Shown: positions 31,591-40,072 of the stretch, piece after piece
How positions within the stretch are numbered: position 1 is the stretch's first letter
Layout of the letters: every line of letters begins with the position of its first letter
Assembly (NCBI RefSeq): GCF_012641475.1
Contig: NZ_JABAIL010000001.1
Location: 992,001-1,056,000, forward strand
From: Flammeovirga agarivorans
Lineage (GTDB): Bacteria > Bacteroidota > Bacteroidia > Cytophagales > Flammeovirgaceae
Length of the DNA stretch: 64,000 nt
Direction of reading: 5' to 3'
The notes under the pieces: model-generated
What the model saw: only the letters and a program-made list of their open reading frames with translations
The model's database searches: none
What the model was told of the DNA's origin: nothing
Translations under genes and position numbers: made by a program

Positions 31591-32436
31591 ATGGTTAAAA
31601 CGATTTTACTAACAGTATTGGCATTCCTGTTAAATACTTACGTCTTTGCTCAGGATTATTATGTACTGCATTTATCTGGGAAAATAAAGGAGACATCATC
31701 ACAAAGAAATTTAATCGTGGGTGATGTGTTAGCAGCAAATACTCAATTGACGTTTTTGACGGAGAATGCAAAAGCTGTGGTTATAAGCAAAGAAAAAGGA
31801 CGTATGCTTCTTGATGGTTCTGAAGGTAAAAGAAATTATCAAGGTGAGTTTATTACGATGCTTCAAAATGTATTGATGCCTGTAGCGGCGAATGAAGGGC
31901 TAAGCACTAGAGCAGTTTTTAAAGAAAATAAAGACATTGCGGATCTTCAAGCGTATTTTGGTTCCGAGAAACTTCAAAGAGCAATCATAGGAGAGAAGTA
32001 TACGTTAAACCTTAATCCGGAAGTTTTCAAAAAGAAAGGAGGAAGTACGTATATCTTTAAATATAAGATCGGAGACGAGGTGGTTAATAAAGTTATCAAA
32101 ATCTACGAAGGTAAGCTGACATTAGATAAAAAAGCATTGTTTCCTGTAGGATATCATGACTTAGCAGAGAAAGGCACAAAAGCAGAATTCTTTTCGATGA
32201 ATGTTATTTCTAAAAAGTCAGACTTACTAGCTTCAACACACATTTGTTTTGTTAACGAGAAGGTTTTACAAAAAGAAGTAAATACCATTATAAAAGGATA
32301 TGGTATTGAAGGTGACGAAGCACAAATATTAGAGAAGGTCAATGATTATTTCATTCATCAATATGGAATTCCTTTTGAACAAGATTTAGAAGGCTGGTTA
32401 TCTAAGAAAGGATATATCAACTCTTCTCAGAAATAA
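31591..32436 (+). CDS. Secreted protein of unknown function
   Basis: 281 residues with a signal peptide (MVKTILLTVLAFLLNTYVFAQ). Not recognised with confidence. Residues about 22-65 (YYVLHLSGKIKETSSQRNLIVGD and VLAANTQLTFLTENAKAVVI, two adjoining pieces) look like the beta-rich start of a FecR-like or SH3-like domain that describes a property being set above a baseline; the rest is mixed alpha/beta with many Lys. No cysteine pair, lipobox or sorting domain is visible. It is a single gene between a promoter candidate and a strong terminator. Confidence 0.7.
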   Translation: MVKTILLTVLAFLLNTYVFAQDYYVLHLSGKIKETSSQRNLIVGDVLAANTQLTFLTENAKAVVISKEKGRMLLDGSEGKRNYQGEFITMLQNVLMPVAANEGLSTRAVFKENKDIADLQAYFGSEKLQRAIIGEKYTLNLNPEVFKKKGGSTYIFKYKIGDEVVNKVIKIYEGKLTLDKKALFPVGYHDLAEKGTKAEFFSMNVISKKSDLLASTHICFVNEKVLQKEVNTIIKGYGIEGDEAQILEKVNDYFIHQYGIPFEQDLEGWLSKKGYINSSQK

Positions 32437-32460
32437 TAGTACTTTACTTCAAACCGAAGA

Positions 32461-32503
32461 AAAAAATGGTGAGTCTATAAATGTATAGGCTCACCATTTT
32501 TTT
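32461..32503. terminator. Strong terminator, usable on both strands
   Basis: AAAAAATGGTGAG pairs with CTCACCATTTTTT, continued by TCTATA/TATAGG with a G-U on plus. It ends the secreted-protein gene on plus and the candidate RNA on minus. Confidence 0.9.
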
Positions 32504-32657
32504 ATAAAATGAAAAAGGTACGCGAAAAATTCACATACCTTTAACCTTAACCAATAAACAACACATAAAATAAACACATGCTTGAAGTCATGTGAGGACT
32601 CGAACCTCAAGATATCCCATAGATTTTTCTATTGATACACACTTTTTAATCGCTTTC
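32461..32657 (-). ncRNA. Candidate structured small RNA on the minus strand
   Basis: A perfect -7 match (TAAATTTG, minus, 32671-32664) would start a transcript near 32657 that ends at the terminator at 32503-32461, about 195 nt. Within it are H1 (ATAGA/TCTAT, AAAA loop, 32619-32632), H2 (TGAGG/CCTCA closing the loop TTCGAGT, 32593-32609, like a tRNA T-arm) and H3 (32514-32542), a 13-bp stem. H3 has two G-U pairs when read on minus, which become C-A mismatches on plus, so the minus strand is the better folded one. No peptide is evident. Identity unknown; it is not a full tRNA because no 5' acceptor partner or anticodon arm is found. Confidence 0.4.
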
Positions 32658-32663
32658 GAAATA

Positions 32664-32671
32664 CAAATTTA
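32664..32671 (-). promoter_or_regulatory. Candidate -7 element for the minus-strand RNA (TAAATTTG)
   Basis: Perfect TAnnTTTG match read on the minus strand. No matching -33 TTTG at the usual distance was found. Confidence 0.35.
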
Positions 32672-32734
32672 CAGGATATTTCAAAAATTTGAAATCTTTT
32701 TAAATTTATTAATCCAACTTTTCAATAATTGTAA

Positions 32735-32742
32735 TAAATTTG
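32735..32742 (+). promoter_or_regulatory. Candidate -7 element of the Lrp gene (TAAATTTG)
   Basis: Perfect TAnnTTTG match 39 nt upstream of the ATG at 32782. Confidence 0.45.
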
Positions 32743-32781
32743 AGTAATTGATGAAGTTAATTTAAAAAAATCGCATAACTA

Positions 32782-33276
32782 ATGGAAAAAATACCTGAAA
32801 TTGATCATGTCGATATTAAAATTCTCTCAGAATTGTTGAAAGATGCGAAAACTCCTTACACAGAAATCGCTGAGAGAATCTTCGTTTCGGGCGGAACAGT
32901 TCATGTTCGTATGAAGAAAATGGAGAAGATGGGAATCGTAAAAGGTTCGACATTAGATCTAGATTTTTCTAAACTTGGTTACGACATCACTTCATTCTTG
33001 GGAATTTATTTAGAGAAAAGTAGTTTGTACGAACAAGTTTGTACAGAGCTAGCAAAAATTCCTGAAATTTTGAACTTACATTATACTACAGGTGACTGGA
33101 GTATTTTTGTTAGATTAGCTTGTAGAGACACGAATCATTTAAGACAAGTCATCCAAGATAAGGTTCAAAGTATTGGAGGGATTACAAGAACAGAAACGTT
33201 TATATCATTAGAAGAAAAGTTCAATAGACCACTTGCATTCGACGAGATCGATATGATGGAAGAAACAGAAGAATAG
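32782..33276 (+). CDS. Lrp/AsnC family transcriptional regulator
   Basis: 164 residues. N-terminal winged helix (about 8-60: DHVDIKILSELLKDAKTPYT, then EIAERIFVSGGTVHVRMKKM) and C-terminal RAM/AsnC effector domain (about 68-150, including TSFLGIYLEKSSLYEQV and ILNLHYTTGDWSIFVRL). Lrp proteins assemble as octamers and respond to amino acids or related metabolites. Its neighbours give no obvious target; the gene is transcribed alone and faces the McrB-like cassette across a shared terminator. Confidence 0.95.
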   Translation: MEKIPEIDHVDIKILSELLKDAKTPYTEIAERIFVSGGTVHVRMKKMEKMGIVKGSTLDLDFSKLGYDITSFLGIYLEKSSLYEQVCTELAKIPEILNLHYTTGDWSIFVRLACRDTNHLRQVIQDKVQSIGGITRTETFISLEEKFNRPLAFDEIDMMEETEE

Positions 33277-33326
33277 TATTTTTCTGAAATGAATTATTTA
33301 ATAGATTGACAAACTAATGTATTAAT

Positions 33327-33367
33327 AAAAAAGCGAAGAAGTATCTTAAATATTTCTTCGCTTTTTT
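33327..33367. terminator. Bidirectional terminator between lrp and the nuclease gene
   Basis: AAAAAAGCGAAGAA (33327-33340) pairs with TTCTTCGCTTTTTT (33354-33367), a perfect 14-bp stem with A and T runs on either side. Confidence 0.9.
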
Positions 33368-33369
33368 AT

Positions 33370-35079
33370 TTAGACTCCAACACTCCACTCTTTCATCATT
33401 TTCTTAATACATTGTTTGATGGGATCATTACTCTCTGCATTGTTCATCACAATACCAATAATAGGGAGGAAGTTTTCATCATAATTCATAGTCCATACAG
33501 GCCTACCATAACAGGCGTTTGGACAAATAAGCCATAAGAAGTCGGGCTTTTGATGATCTCTCTTCTCTCCAATTACCCTAACACAAGTATAATACTTAAA
33601 TGAGGCTTCTTTTAAGTCTTGTTCTAATACTGTTTTCGCCATCTTATACTTCGCGTCAAGAATACCATATCGTAAGGATAGGTGAGGATCCATATACTCT
33701 ACAACAAAGTCAGGAGTATAGTAGAAACTGTCTCTATGCGGCTTACCATGTAATACCAGGTGTGTATCTTTTGGTTCTCTGCCAATCTGAGGTTGGTATA
33801 AGAAATTCATCATCCATTTTCCTTTTACAGGGATAATAGAGATTCTTTTAGGAATAAATTCACCTTCCTCCACTTCATCTTCCTCAATACGTACATTGTA
33901 ATCCTTGAAGCACTCTAGCAGGGCATCTTTTAGCTGGTAATACGTATACATCTCGTAAATCTGATCTAGGAAAGAAGTCTTCATAGAAGAAGCACTACTA
34001 TCCGTATCAATTTTTAAGTTATATACCTGTAATAAGCTTAAGAAGATATTTGAGTACAAATTGACAGAACTAAACTGCTTCGTTAATTTAGGAGGATATA
34101 CATTTGGTTTAGTATTCGGAAGAAGCTGTCTATATTTCCTCTCTACGCGATATAATCGAGTTTTGAGTTCATTGACATCTTCAATAGCCTGAGCATTGAT
34201 AATAACCTGTGCTGATTCAAAAGTTGCATATCCATTACCATCTGCTTGAAAATAATTTTTCTGTTCATTAAGATGGTCGATATGGGTAAATAAATCATCG
34301 ATTAACTTTCTTGCCCAATAGAAACCACCAAGAATACATTCGTTTTCGTAAGTGGCATACTCCATCTTAATCACAGGAGCATCAATACGATCAATAACAG
34401 TGTACTGTCCATTGATCTCTATGGCATCAGGATGATCCTTTAATGAATCGTCAAAGTATAACTCGTCAAGATGTTCTATCAGCCAGTCGATACTTTGATT
34501 ATCAATATTTGCCGTAGCGAAATCTTGAATTTCTCTTTTTTGTACTGTGGAATACCTTGGACTATGTGCTAACTCTGGTAGCATGGCCTCCATGTTATTG
34601 ATAAAAGTATCTAATGGAGACAGCCTAGTGATTGATAGTACATTGTTGTTCGGGGACCCATCCTCGAACTCTTCATCATCTTTGGTGAAGAGCTTCATGA
34701 TCACAGACTTGTTCTTTTTATACAAGTAGGTGATCATACTTTCAGCATCCTCGCTACTAAGCTTGGAGGCATCTACTCTTACCTGAAATGATTCACTTCC
34801 ACAAGATACCTTCACAACGCCTAATTGATTAGAGAAGTGTTGCCCTAAACCAATGGTGATTACTCCATTGTTGATGTCGTTCTTGACGAGAGAATCTTCA
34901 ATCTCGACGCCATCAATACGTACTTGTACATCAACAGGAAGTTCAAAGTAGTGAAATTCAAGCTCATAAAAGTGGTGTTCCAATACAACGAGTAACCCGT
35001 CCATTGGAAGCACCTCTTCTCTTTCAGTATTGTAAGGTGGAGAACTGTCTTTTCGAATATGAAAAATCTTGAACTCCAT
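33370..35079 (-). CDS. DUF2357/PDDEXK_7-type nuclease, McrC-like partner of an AAA+ protein
   Basis: 569 residues. The middle region carries EYATYENECILGGFYWARKL (about 235-255), matching the ENxxv-type motif of DUF2357, and a central coiled segment. The C-terminal third has the PDDEXK_7-type opening DQIYEMYTYYQLKDAL and a full PD-(D/E)XK site: Asp457 in YTPDFVVEY and Asp475-Ala-Lys477 in GILDAKYK. It is encoded 4 nt downstream of the McrB-like ATPase in the same direction. The pair resembles McrBC-type (type IV restriction) modules in which McrC bridges and activates the AAA+ ring and cuts nucleic acid. Target (modified DNA, or RNA as predicted for coiled-coil relatives) is unknown. Confidence 0.8.
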   Translation of the reverse strand: MEFKIFHIRKDSSPPYNTEREEVLPMDGLLVVLEHHFYELEFHYFELPVDVQVRIDGVEIEDSLVKNDINNGVITIGLGQHFSNQLGVVKVSCGSESFQVRVDASKLSSEDAESMITYLYKKNKSVIMKLFTKDDEEFEDGSPNNNVLSITRLSPLDTFINNMEAMLPELAHSPRYSTVQKREIQDFATANIDNQSIDWLIEHLDELYFDDSLKDHPDAIEINGQYTVIDRIDAPVIKMEYATYENECILGGFYWARKLIDDLFTHIDHLNEQKNYFQADGNGYATFESAQVIINAQAIEDVNELKTRLYRVERKYRQLLPNTKPNVYPPKLTKQFSSVNLYSNIFLSLLQVYNLKIDTDSSASSMKTSFLDQIYEMYTYYQLKDALLECFKDYNVRIEEDEVEEGEFIPKRISIIPVKGKWMMNFLYQPQIGREPKDTHLVLHGKPHRDSFYYTPDFVVEYMDPHLSLRYGILDAKYKMAKTVLEQDLKEASFKYYTCVRVIGEKRDHQKPDFLWLICPNACYGRPVWTMNYDENFLPIIGIVMNNAESNDPIKQCIKKMMKEWSVGV

Positions 35080-35083
35080 GATA

Positions 35084-37651
35084 TTAACCGTCTATTGAGA
35101 AGTAATTATAGAAGTGATGATTGAATCCTTCTTTTCCTCCTCTTTCTAACATTTTTTGTAACGTCCATTCTGCATGAGAATCTTTCAGACCAAAGCCTTT
35201 GACAATTTCTAACAAAGCTTTAATACCTTCACGTACTTCTGCACCTTGTAAATTGATTCTTGTAAAGATTCTTTGTGCTAAACAGTAATCTAATGGACGG
35301 AACTGCTCATTCATTGCCGAATGGGCGAGGTTACAATATTCAATTACAGATTTTCTAGTTCTTAAACTGATTTGTATCCCTAAATTTCTTAATTCAATAG
35401 CAATTTGTTCAAAACGCTCTTCTAATTCAGAGTCAATAAACTCTAATTGGTCAGGAGCTAATTCTTGTTTGAAATCTTTCAGGTCAAAAAGTTTTCGAAC
35501 AGTGTCAAAGCTGATTTCATAAGGCTCAGGCATAATAATCTCTGAGCTTATTAAAGGAGCATCGACTTTTGGTAAGTCCAAACGGATGATATGAGATCTA
35601 TCCAATAATCTTGGGGAAATCTGTTCCGTTGTAGAATCAAGGTTTAGTGTACCTAAGAATCTAAGGTTGTTGGCATATTCAATCATCTCATTGTTACCTA
35701 ATGAGATTTTTAAGCCATTATTCACTTGTGCTTTGGAATCTGTCAGCGAATAGAATGATGCCCAATAATGTTCAATTGGACTTAAGTTGGCTTCATCTAA
35801 CAAACAGTACGCCATAGGAGCCTGTTGGTAATTCAACTTAATAAATTCACCATCCAATTGCTTTAGAAGGTCATAAAGATCTGTATTTGCTCTTTGGAAT
35901 CGCTTCGATAAAGGGTTGGCAAAACCAATTAGGTCCTTTTGTGATGACCAACCTCTTGCAACAGATATTTCAGAAAAACGCTCTTTTCTAGTGATAGATT
36001 GCATTAAGAATCTAGCTAATGATGTTTTACCTGAACCTGGAGGGCCCCAAAGTAAGGATAGAGAATTCTGGTGCATCGCAATCAAGATATTTGCAATAAA
36101 GTGATCTGGATAGCTACGACCTAGTCTTCCTAAGCGTTTATGGATCTTTTGAGATAGGTCCTTTAGCGAGTTGATTTGTGTTTCATTCTCAATAGAGTAG
36201 TCCTTCACAACAACTTCATCAGGTCCTAAAGCTTGACCATTTTGTTTATTTGAATTATTGAAAACATCGAAACTCATCTTTGTTTTCAATAGGTTTTTCA
36301 AGGCTTTGTCGGCATCTTCTTGTGCTGTAGTAAACTCTTCCTTTAATGCAGAAATAGCTACTTCAAGATTATGCTTTTCACTCTTCGAGTTATCGATTTC
36401 TTCGTTTAATCGAGCAAGATTATCAAAAGTATGGGCTAATTCGATAGCTTCAGCTTTGTCCGAAAGTTCTTCTCTAACTTTGTCGAGCTTCTTAAGTCCT
36501 TCTTCAATTTCTTTATTGATGGCAGACTCCCTTTCTTTTTGAAGACTTTCTCTAATTTTTTGCTCGTTAGCTTTCAAATTATTGATTCCATCTTCAAGGT
36601 CTTGTCCTTCTTCTTGAAGTCGGGCAATGTTTTTACGAGATTTCTCTTTTTCTCTTTTTAGCTGAGCAATTTGATTATCAAGATCAAGCTTTTCAGTTTG
36701 TAAACCGTCCAAACTTGCCTTAAAGAAGTCATTTTCAGCAAGGGAAGTGATAAACTGTTGTAAGTAAGTCAAGTTTTCCTGAGGCTTAGAAAACAGTTTT
36801 TCTAAACGTTGATAACGCTCCTGAAAAGAGTGGATAGAATTATCCTTTGAAATAGCAGTCCATACTTTATCTGCAATTTCTAATGACTGTTTCTTATTTA
36901 ATTGTTCTTCTGCCCATTTAAATAAGTCTTGTCGGCTAATGAAATCTACAGTATCTACGATATTGTATTCTATATCATGTGTAGAGCGAATCAGTTTACG
37001 TTTTAAACCTTCTTCTGGCATATTAAATTCTAAAAATGCATCAGAAGGCAATTCGTAAGCTTCAACACTTTTACGAACACCTGTAGCAGATAATCTTACG
37101 GCTTTAGCTTCAGAGCTTGTTTTTACTCCCACAAAAGGCCCATAAATGAGTCCTTCTTTTGTTTGAGCAAAGAATTTTCTTTCCTGAGCAACATATATTT
37201 CATTAATAATGTCATAATACTGCTTATCAGGATGGAAAAGGTGAAGTTCAAAGTCTATTTCACCAGGGAAAATTTCTAAAAGTTGATCTTCAGATAAAGT
37301 ACTTAAGCGATCAGCATGAGTGATATGTTTGGTTAAAGAATTCTCTTTATTGTAGGCATCATCATCCGTAAGCTGTTTATTTGGACGGACACCTTTAACT
37401 TTAATTAATTCTTCTAATTTGAAATCAGTCGTTAATGTGTATGGCGCACTTGCTAAAAATATAGTTTCGCCTAACTTGTTGATATCTAATTTAAACCATT
37501 CTTCACCATCAAAATAAAATAAAGGAATTATAAATTTTTTATGCTGCTTAAAATTCTGAGGGTGCTGAGCACCAACTATATAACTTTCTTCACCTAATGC
37601 TTTATAACTTTCATAATCATCAAAAATTTCGTCTAAATCTTTAATTTTCAT
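35084..37651 (-). CDS. McrB-like AAA+ NTPase with long coiled coil
   Basis: 855 residues from ATG at 37651 (MKIKDLDEIFDDYESYKALG); the frame extends to 37699 but those 16 residues look non-conserved. Residues 1-300 form an unrecognised beta-rich N-terminal region, a likely recognition part. A long charged coiled coil (about 310-455) precedes the AAA+ domain: Walker A SLLWGPPGSGKTSLA with Lys542, Walker B YCLLDEANLS with Asp619-Glu620, and GTLNLDSTTEQISPRLLDRS with Asn670 and Asp672, the place of the McrB signature MNTADRS. A helical lid follows with LGIQISLRTRKSVIEY. GTP versus ATP use cannot be told. It forms a two-gene cassette with the PD-(D/E)XK protein downstream. Confidence 0.82.
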   Translation of the reverse strand: MKIKDLDEIFDDYESYKALGEESYIVGAQHPQNFKQHKKFIIPLFYFDGEEWFKLDINKLGETIFLASAPYTLTTDFKLEELIKVKGVRPNKQLTDDDAYNKENSLTKHITHADRLSTLSEDQLLEIFPGEIDFELHLFHPDKQYYDIINEIYVAQERKFFAQTKEGLIYGPFVGVKTSSEAKAVRLSATGVRKSVEAYELPSDAFLEFNMPEEGLKRKLIRSTHDIEYNIVDTVDFISRQDLFKWAEEQLNKKQSLEIADKVWTAISKDNSIHSFQERYQRLEKLFSKPQENLTYLQQFITSLAENDFFKASLDGLQTEKLDLDNQIAQLKREKEKSRKNIARLQEEGQDLEDGINNLKANEQKIRESLQKERESAINKEIEEGLKKLDKVREELSDKAEAIELAHTFDNLARLNEEIDNSKSEKHNLEVAISALKEEFTTAQEDADKALKNLLKTKMSFDVFNNSNKQNGQALGPDEVVVKDYSIENETQINSLKDLSQKIHKRLGRLGRSYPDHFIANILIAMHQNSLSLLWGPPGSGKTSLARFLMQSITRKERFSEISVARGWSSQKDLIGFANPLSKRFQRANTDLYDLLKQLDGEFIKLNYQQAPMAYCLLDEANLSPIEHYWASFYSLTDSKAQVNNGLKISLGNNEMIEYANNLRFLGTLNLDSTTEQISPRLLDRSHIIRLDLPKVDAPLISSEIIMPEPYEISFDTVRKLFDLKDFKQELAPDQLEFIDSELEERFEQIAIELRNLGIQISLRTRKSVIEYCNLAHSAMNEQFRPLDYCLAQRIFTRINLQGAEVREGIKALLEIVKGFGLKDSHAEWTLQKMLERGGKEGFNHHFYNYFSIDG

Positions 37652-37731
37652 TTTTAATATTTTAATTACATTTCGAAAATGATTAGGAAAAATAGTCAAT
37701 AGTACGCATTAATAAAAGTGATTTTTTTTAG

Positions 37732-37759
37732 TTTGTTTAATATGTGTTGAATAAGTTTG
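37732..37759 (+). promoter_or_regulatory. Candidate promoter of the YfcC-like operon (TTTG, 16 nt, TAAGTTTG)
   Basis: Perfect TAnnTTTG match at 37752-37759 with TTTG at 37732-37735. The spacer is shorter than the consensus, so only the -7 half is well supported; leader of about 24 nt. Confidence 0.4.
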
Positions 37760-37789
37760 TACACTATAGACCATAGCATGATTGTTTAA

Positions 37790-39166
37790 ATGAAAAAACT
37801 TCCAGATACACTCGTTATCGCATCAAGTATTTTATTACTATTCATAGGATTAACTTGGATTATTCCATCAGGAGAATATAGTAGAGAACTCTTGAACGGT
37901 AGAAACGTTTTAGTCCCTGGTTCCTACCAGGAAGTACAGAGTTCACCTCAAGGGTTATCCGCTTTCTTTGAAGCACCACTAAAAGGCTTTATTTCTGCTG
38001 CAGAAATTATTGCATTTATCTTTATAGTAGGGGGAGCTTTCGGAATGATGAATACTACTGGTGCAATAGAAGCAGGGCTACAGAAGTTGGTGTCATTCAG
38101 TAATAAGCATGCGTTGTATAAACAGATTATTATTCCTTTAATTATTGTTGTTTTCTCTATTGCTGGGGCCACATTTGGGATGTCAGAAGAAGTTTTGGTC
38201 TTTATATTAATCACAATCCCTATGGCCAATGCGATGAAGCTAGATCCCATTGTTGGTGTTGCTATTCCTTTTGTTGGTGCCGGTGTTGGTTTTGCAGGAG
38301 CTATAAGTAACCCTTTTACAATTGGTATTGCTCAAGGGATTGCCGAAGTACCACTTTTTAGTGGTTGGGAATACAGAATTTTTATATGGTTTATCTTCAC
38401 CACAATAGGTGTAGTGTATATCATGAGATATGTAAATTTAATCTCTTCTGATCCTCAAAAATCATTAATGAAATCACATATTAGTGATCGAATGAAATTG
38501 GATAATACCAAGGAAATTCCATTTACCATAAGAAGGTCATTAGTACTGATAATTTTTGCTTTAGGTATCATAATGCTTGTGGTCGGAGTGGCAAAATATG
38601 CCTGGTACATGATAGAAATTGGAGCCTTATTCTTCGGTATAGGTGTAATTTCAGCACTTATCTGTGGAATTCATGTGGATGAAATCAGTAATGGCTTTGT
38701 AAAGGGAGCGAAAGAAATGATGACGGCAGCATTGGTTGTGGCATTTTGTAAAGGTATTCTTATTGTTGCCTCTGATGGGAAAATAATTGATACCGTATTA
38801 CATGGTATTGCAGGTGTTGTAAATGGTTTACCAAAGGTGGCTTCCGTAGAAGCAATGTTCTTATTTCAGAGTGCTTTAAATACGTTCTTACCTTCAGGTT
38901 CTGGACAGGCAGCTTTAACCATGCCTATTATGGCTCCTTTAAGTGACTTATTAGGTATTTCAAGACAGTCTGCAGTACTTGCTTTCCAATTTGGTGATGG
39001 TTTAACCAACTTAATTATCCCTACAAGTGGAGTGACAATGGGAGTGCTTTCAATAGCAAAAATCCCTTATGAAGTTTGGGTGAAATGGATGGGACCTCTT
39101 TTAGCAATCCTAATGTTTGCAGCTGCATTACTACTATTAGGGCCTGTGTACTTTAACATATGGTAA
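37790..39166 (+). CDS. YfcC family membrane carrier (C4-dicarboxylate anaerobic carrier-like)
   Basis: 458 residues, with about twelve hydrophobic spans. The start MKKLPDTLVIASSILLLFIG, followed by LTWIIPSGEYSRE, is characteristic of the YfcC/arcD-like family (PF03606); other family signatures are GMSEEVLVFILITIPMA, VGAGVGFAGAISNPFTIGIA and SALNTFLPSGSGQAALTMPI. Members are thought to move C4-dicarboxylates, amino acids or basic peptides; the substrate here is not known. Its last codons overlap the start of the next gene (ATG at 39160), so they are coupled. Confidence 0.92.
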   Translation: MKKLPDTLVIASSILLLFIGLTWIIPSGEYSRELLNGRNVLVPGSYQEVQSSPQGLSAFFEAPLKGFISAAEIIAFIFIVGGAFGMMNTTGAIEAGLQKLVSFSNKHALYKQIIIPLIIVVFSIAGATFGMSEEVLVFILITIPMANAMKLDPIVGVAIPFVGAGVGFAGAISNPFTIGIAQGIAEVPLFSGWEYRIFIWFIFTTIGVVYIMRYVNLISSDPQKSLMKSHISDRMKLDNTKEIPFTIRRSLVLIIFALGIIMLVVGVAKYAWYMIEIGALFFGIGVISALICGIHVDEISNGFVKGAKEMMTAALVVAFCKGILIVASDGKIIDTVLHGIAGVVNGLPKVASVEAMFLFQSALNTFLPSGSGQAALTMPIMAPLSDLLGISRQSAVLAFQFGDGLTNLIIPTSGVTMGVLSIAKIPYEVWVKWMGPLLAILMFAAALLLLGPVYFNIW

Positions 39167-40059
39167 AAAAGAAACAGTTTAATATTTTCTTGAAAATTAT
39201 TGCAGCCTTTTTAATACTAATTGCCTGCTATGAATTTTTTAATCGTTCACCTTGGGAGAAGATTACTTTAGAAAAAAAAGAATATATTCTTCTTGCAGGT
39301 CTATTAATGCCCTTCAATTGGCTGATGGAGGCGTATCGCTGGAGGTTATTAATCCAACCGTTAGTAAAGTTAAGTTATATTCAATCCCTAAAAGGTGTTC
39401 TGTCAGGCTTAGCTGGTTCTTTTTTAGCAGGCAGAACTATTGGAGGAACATTAGGACGGTATTGGTCCTTACCTCCTGAAGTAGATCGAAAGCAATCTAT
39501 TGCAGCATTATTTGTAGGGAATTCTATACAGGGAGCTTTCACTTTTTTCTTTGGAGCTCTAGCATTGCTCATACTTTTTAAACATAAGATCCATTTACAA
39601 TTACCTTTTAACCTATGGCATAGTTTACTTGCTTTCTTATTATTTGTTGTGATAGGCTTTTTAGCTGTGAAAAAAGCCGACAGGTTAAAAGTTTTAGTTG
39701 AAAATTACCTACAAGTAGTCTTACGCTATTCGTTAGAAATTATTGCAAAAGTAACGTTAGGAGGGCTTTTTAGATATATTCTTTTCACAGCTCAATTTGT
39801 ATTAGTGATTAAAGCCTTTGGAGTTGAGGAGTCGTGGGGATTGATGTTTTTACTCGTCCCTATCATTTATTTCATAAAAACGATGACACCATCATTAACG
39901 GGTGTCTTAGATCTTGGAGCAAGAGAGTTATCAGCATTATATATTTTTGAAGTGATGGATGCCAATACCAACGTAGCATTAATGGCAAGTCTTATTATTT
40001 GGGCAATTAATATTTTAATACCATCTTTAATAGGGCTTTCGGTGCGATGGAAGCTTTAA
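39160..40059 (+). CDS. Lysylphosphatidylglycerol synthase TM-like membrane protein (UPF0104)
   Basis: 299 residues with about seven to eight hydrophobic spans. It has the pattern of the LPG_synthase_TM/UPF0104 family: MPFNWLMEAYRWRLLI near the start, GVLSGLAGSFLAGRTIGGTLG, and TPSLTGVLDLGARELSALYI. The family contains the flippase part of MprF and many stand-alone proteins of unknown lipid cargo. It overlaps the carrier gene by 7 nt and precedes the PHP phosphatase by 13 nt, suggesting one transcript; a functional link is unclear. Confidence 0.85.
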   Translation: MVKKKQFNIFLKIIAAFLILIACYEFFNRSPWEKITLEKKEYILLAGLLMPFNWLMEAYRWRLLIQPLVKLSYIQSLKGVLSGLAGSFLAGRTIGGTLGRYWSLPPEVDRKQSIAALFVGNSIQGAFTFFFGALALLILFKHKIHLQLPFNLWHSLLAFLLFVVIGFLAVKKADRLKVLVENYLQVVLRYSLEIIAKVTLGGLFRYILFTAQFVLVIKAFGVEESWGLMFLLVPIIYFIKTMTPSLTGVLDLGARELSALYIFEVMDANTNVALMASLIIWAINILIPSLIGLSVRWKL

Positions 40060-40072
40060 AAATAGATAACTC

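Noticed and set aside
32593-32609. tRNA gene suggested by a T-arm-like sequence (loop TTCGAGT) on minus
   Set aside because: The acceptor 3' half has no 5' partner, and no D arm or anticodon arm can be placed upstream; kept only as a hairpin of a candidate RNA.
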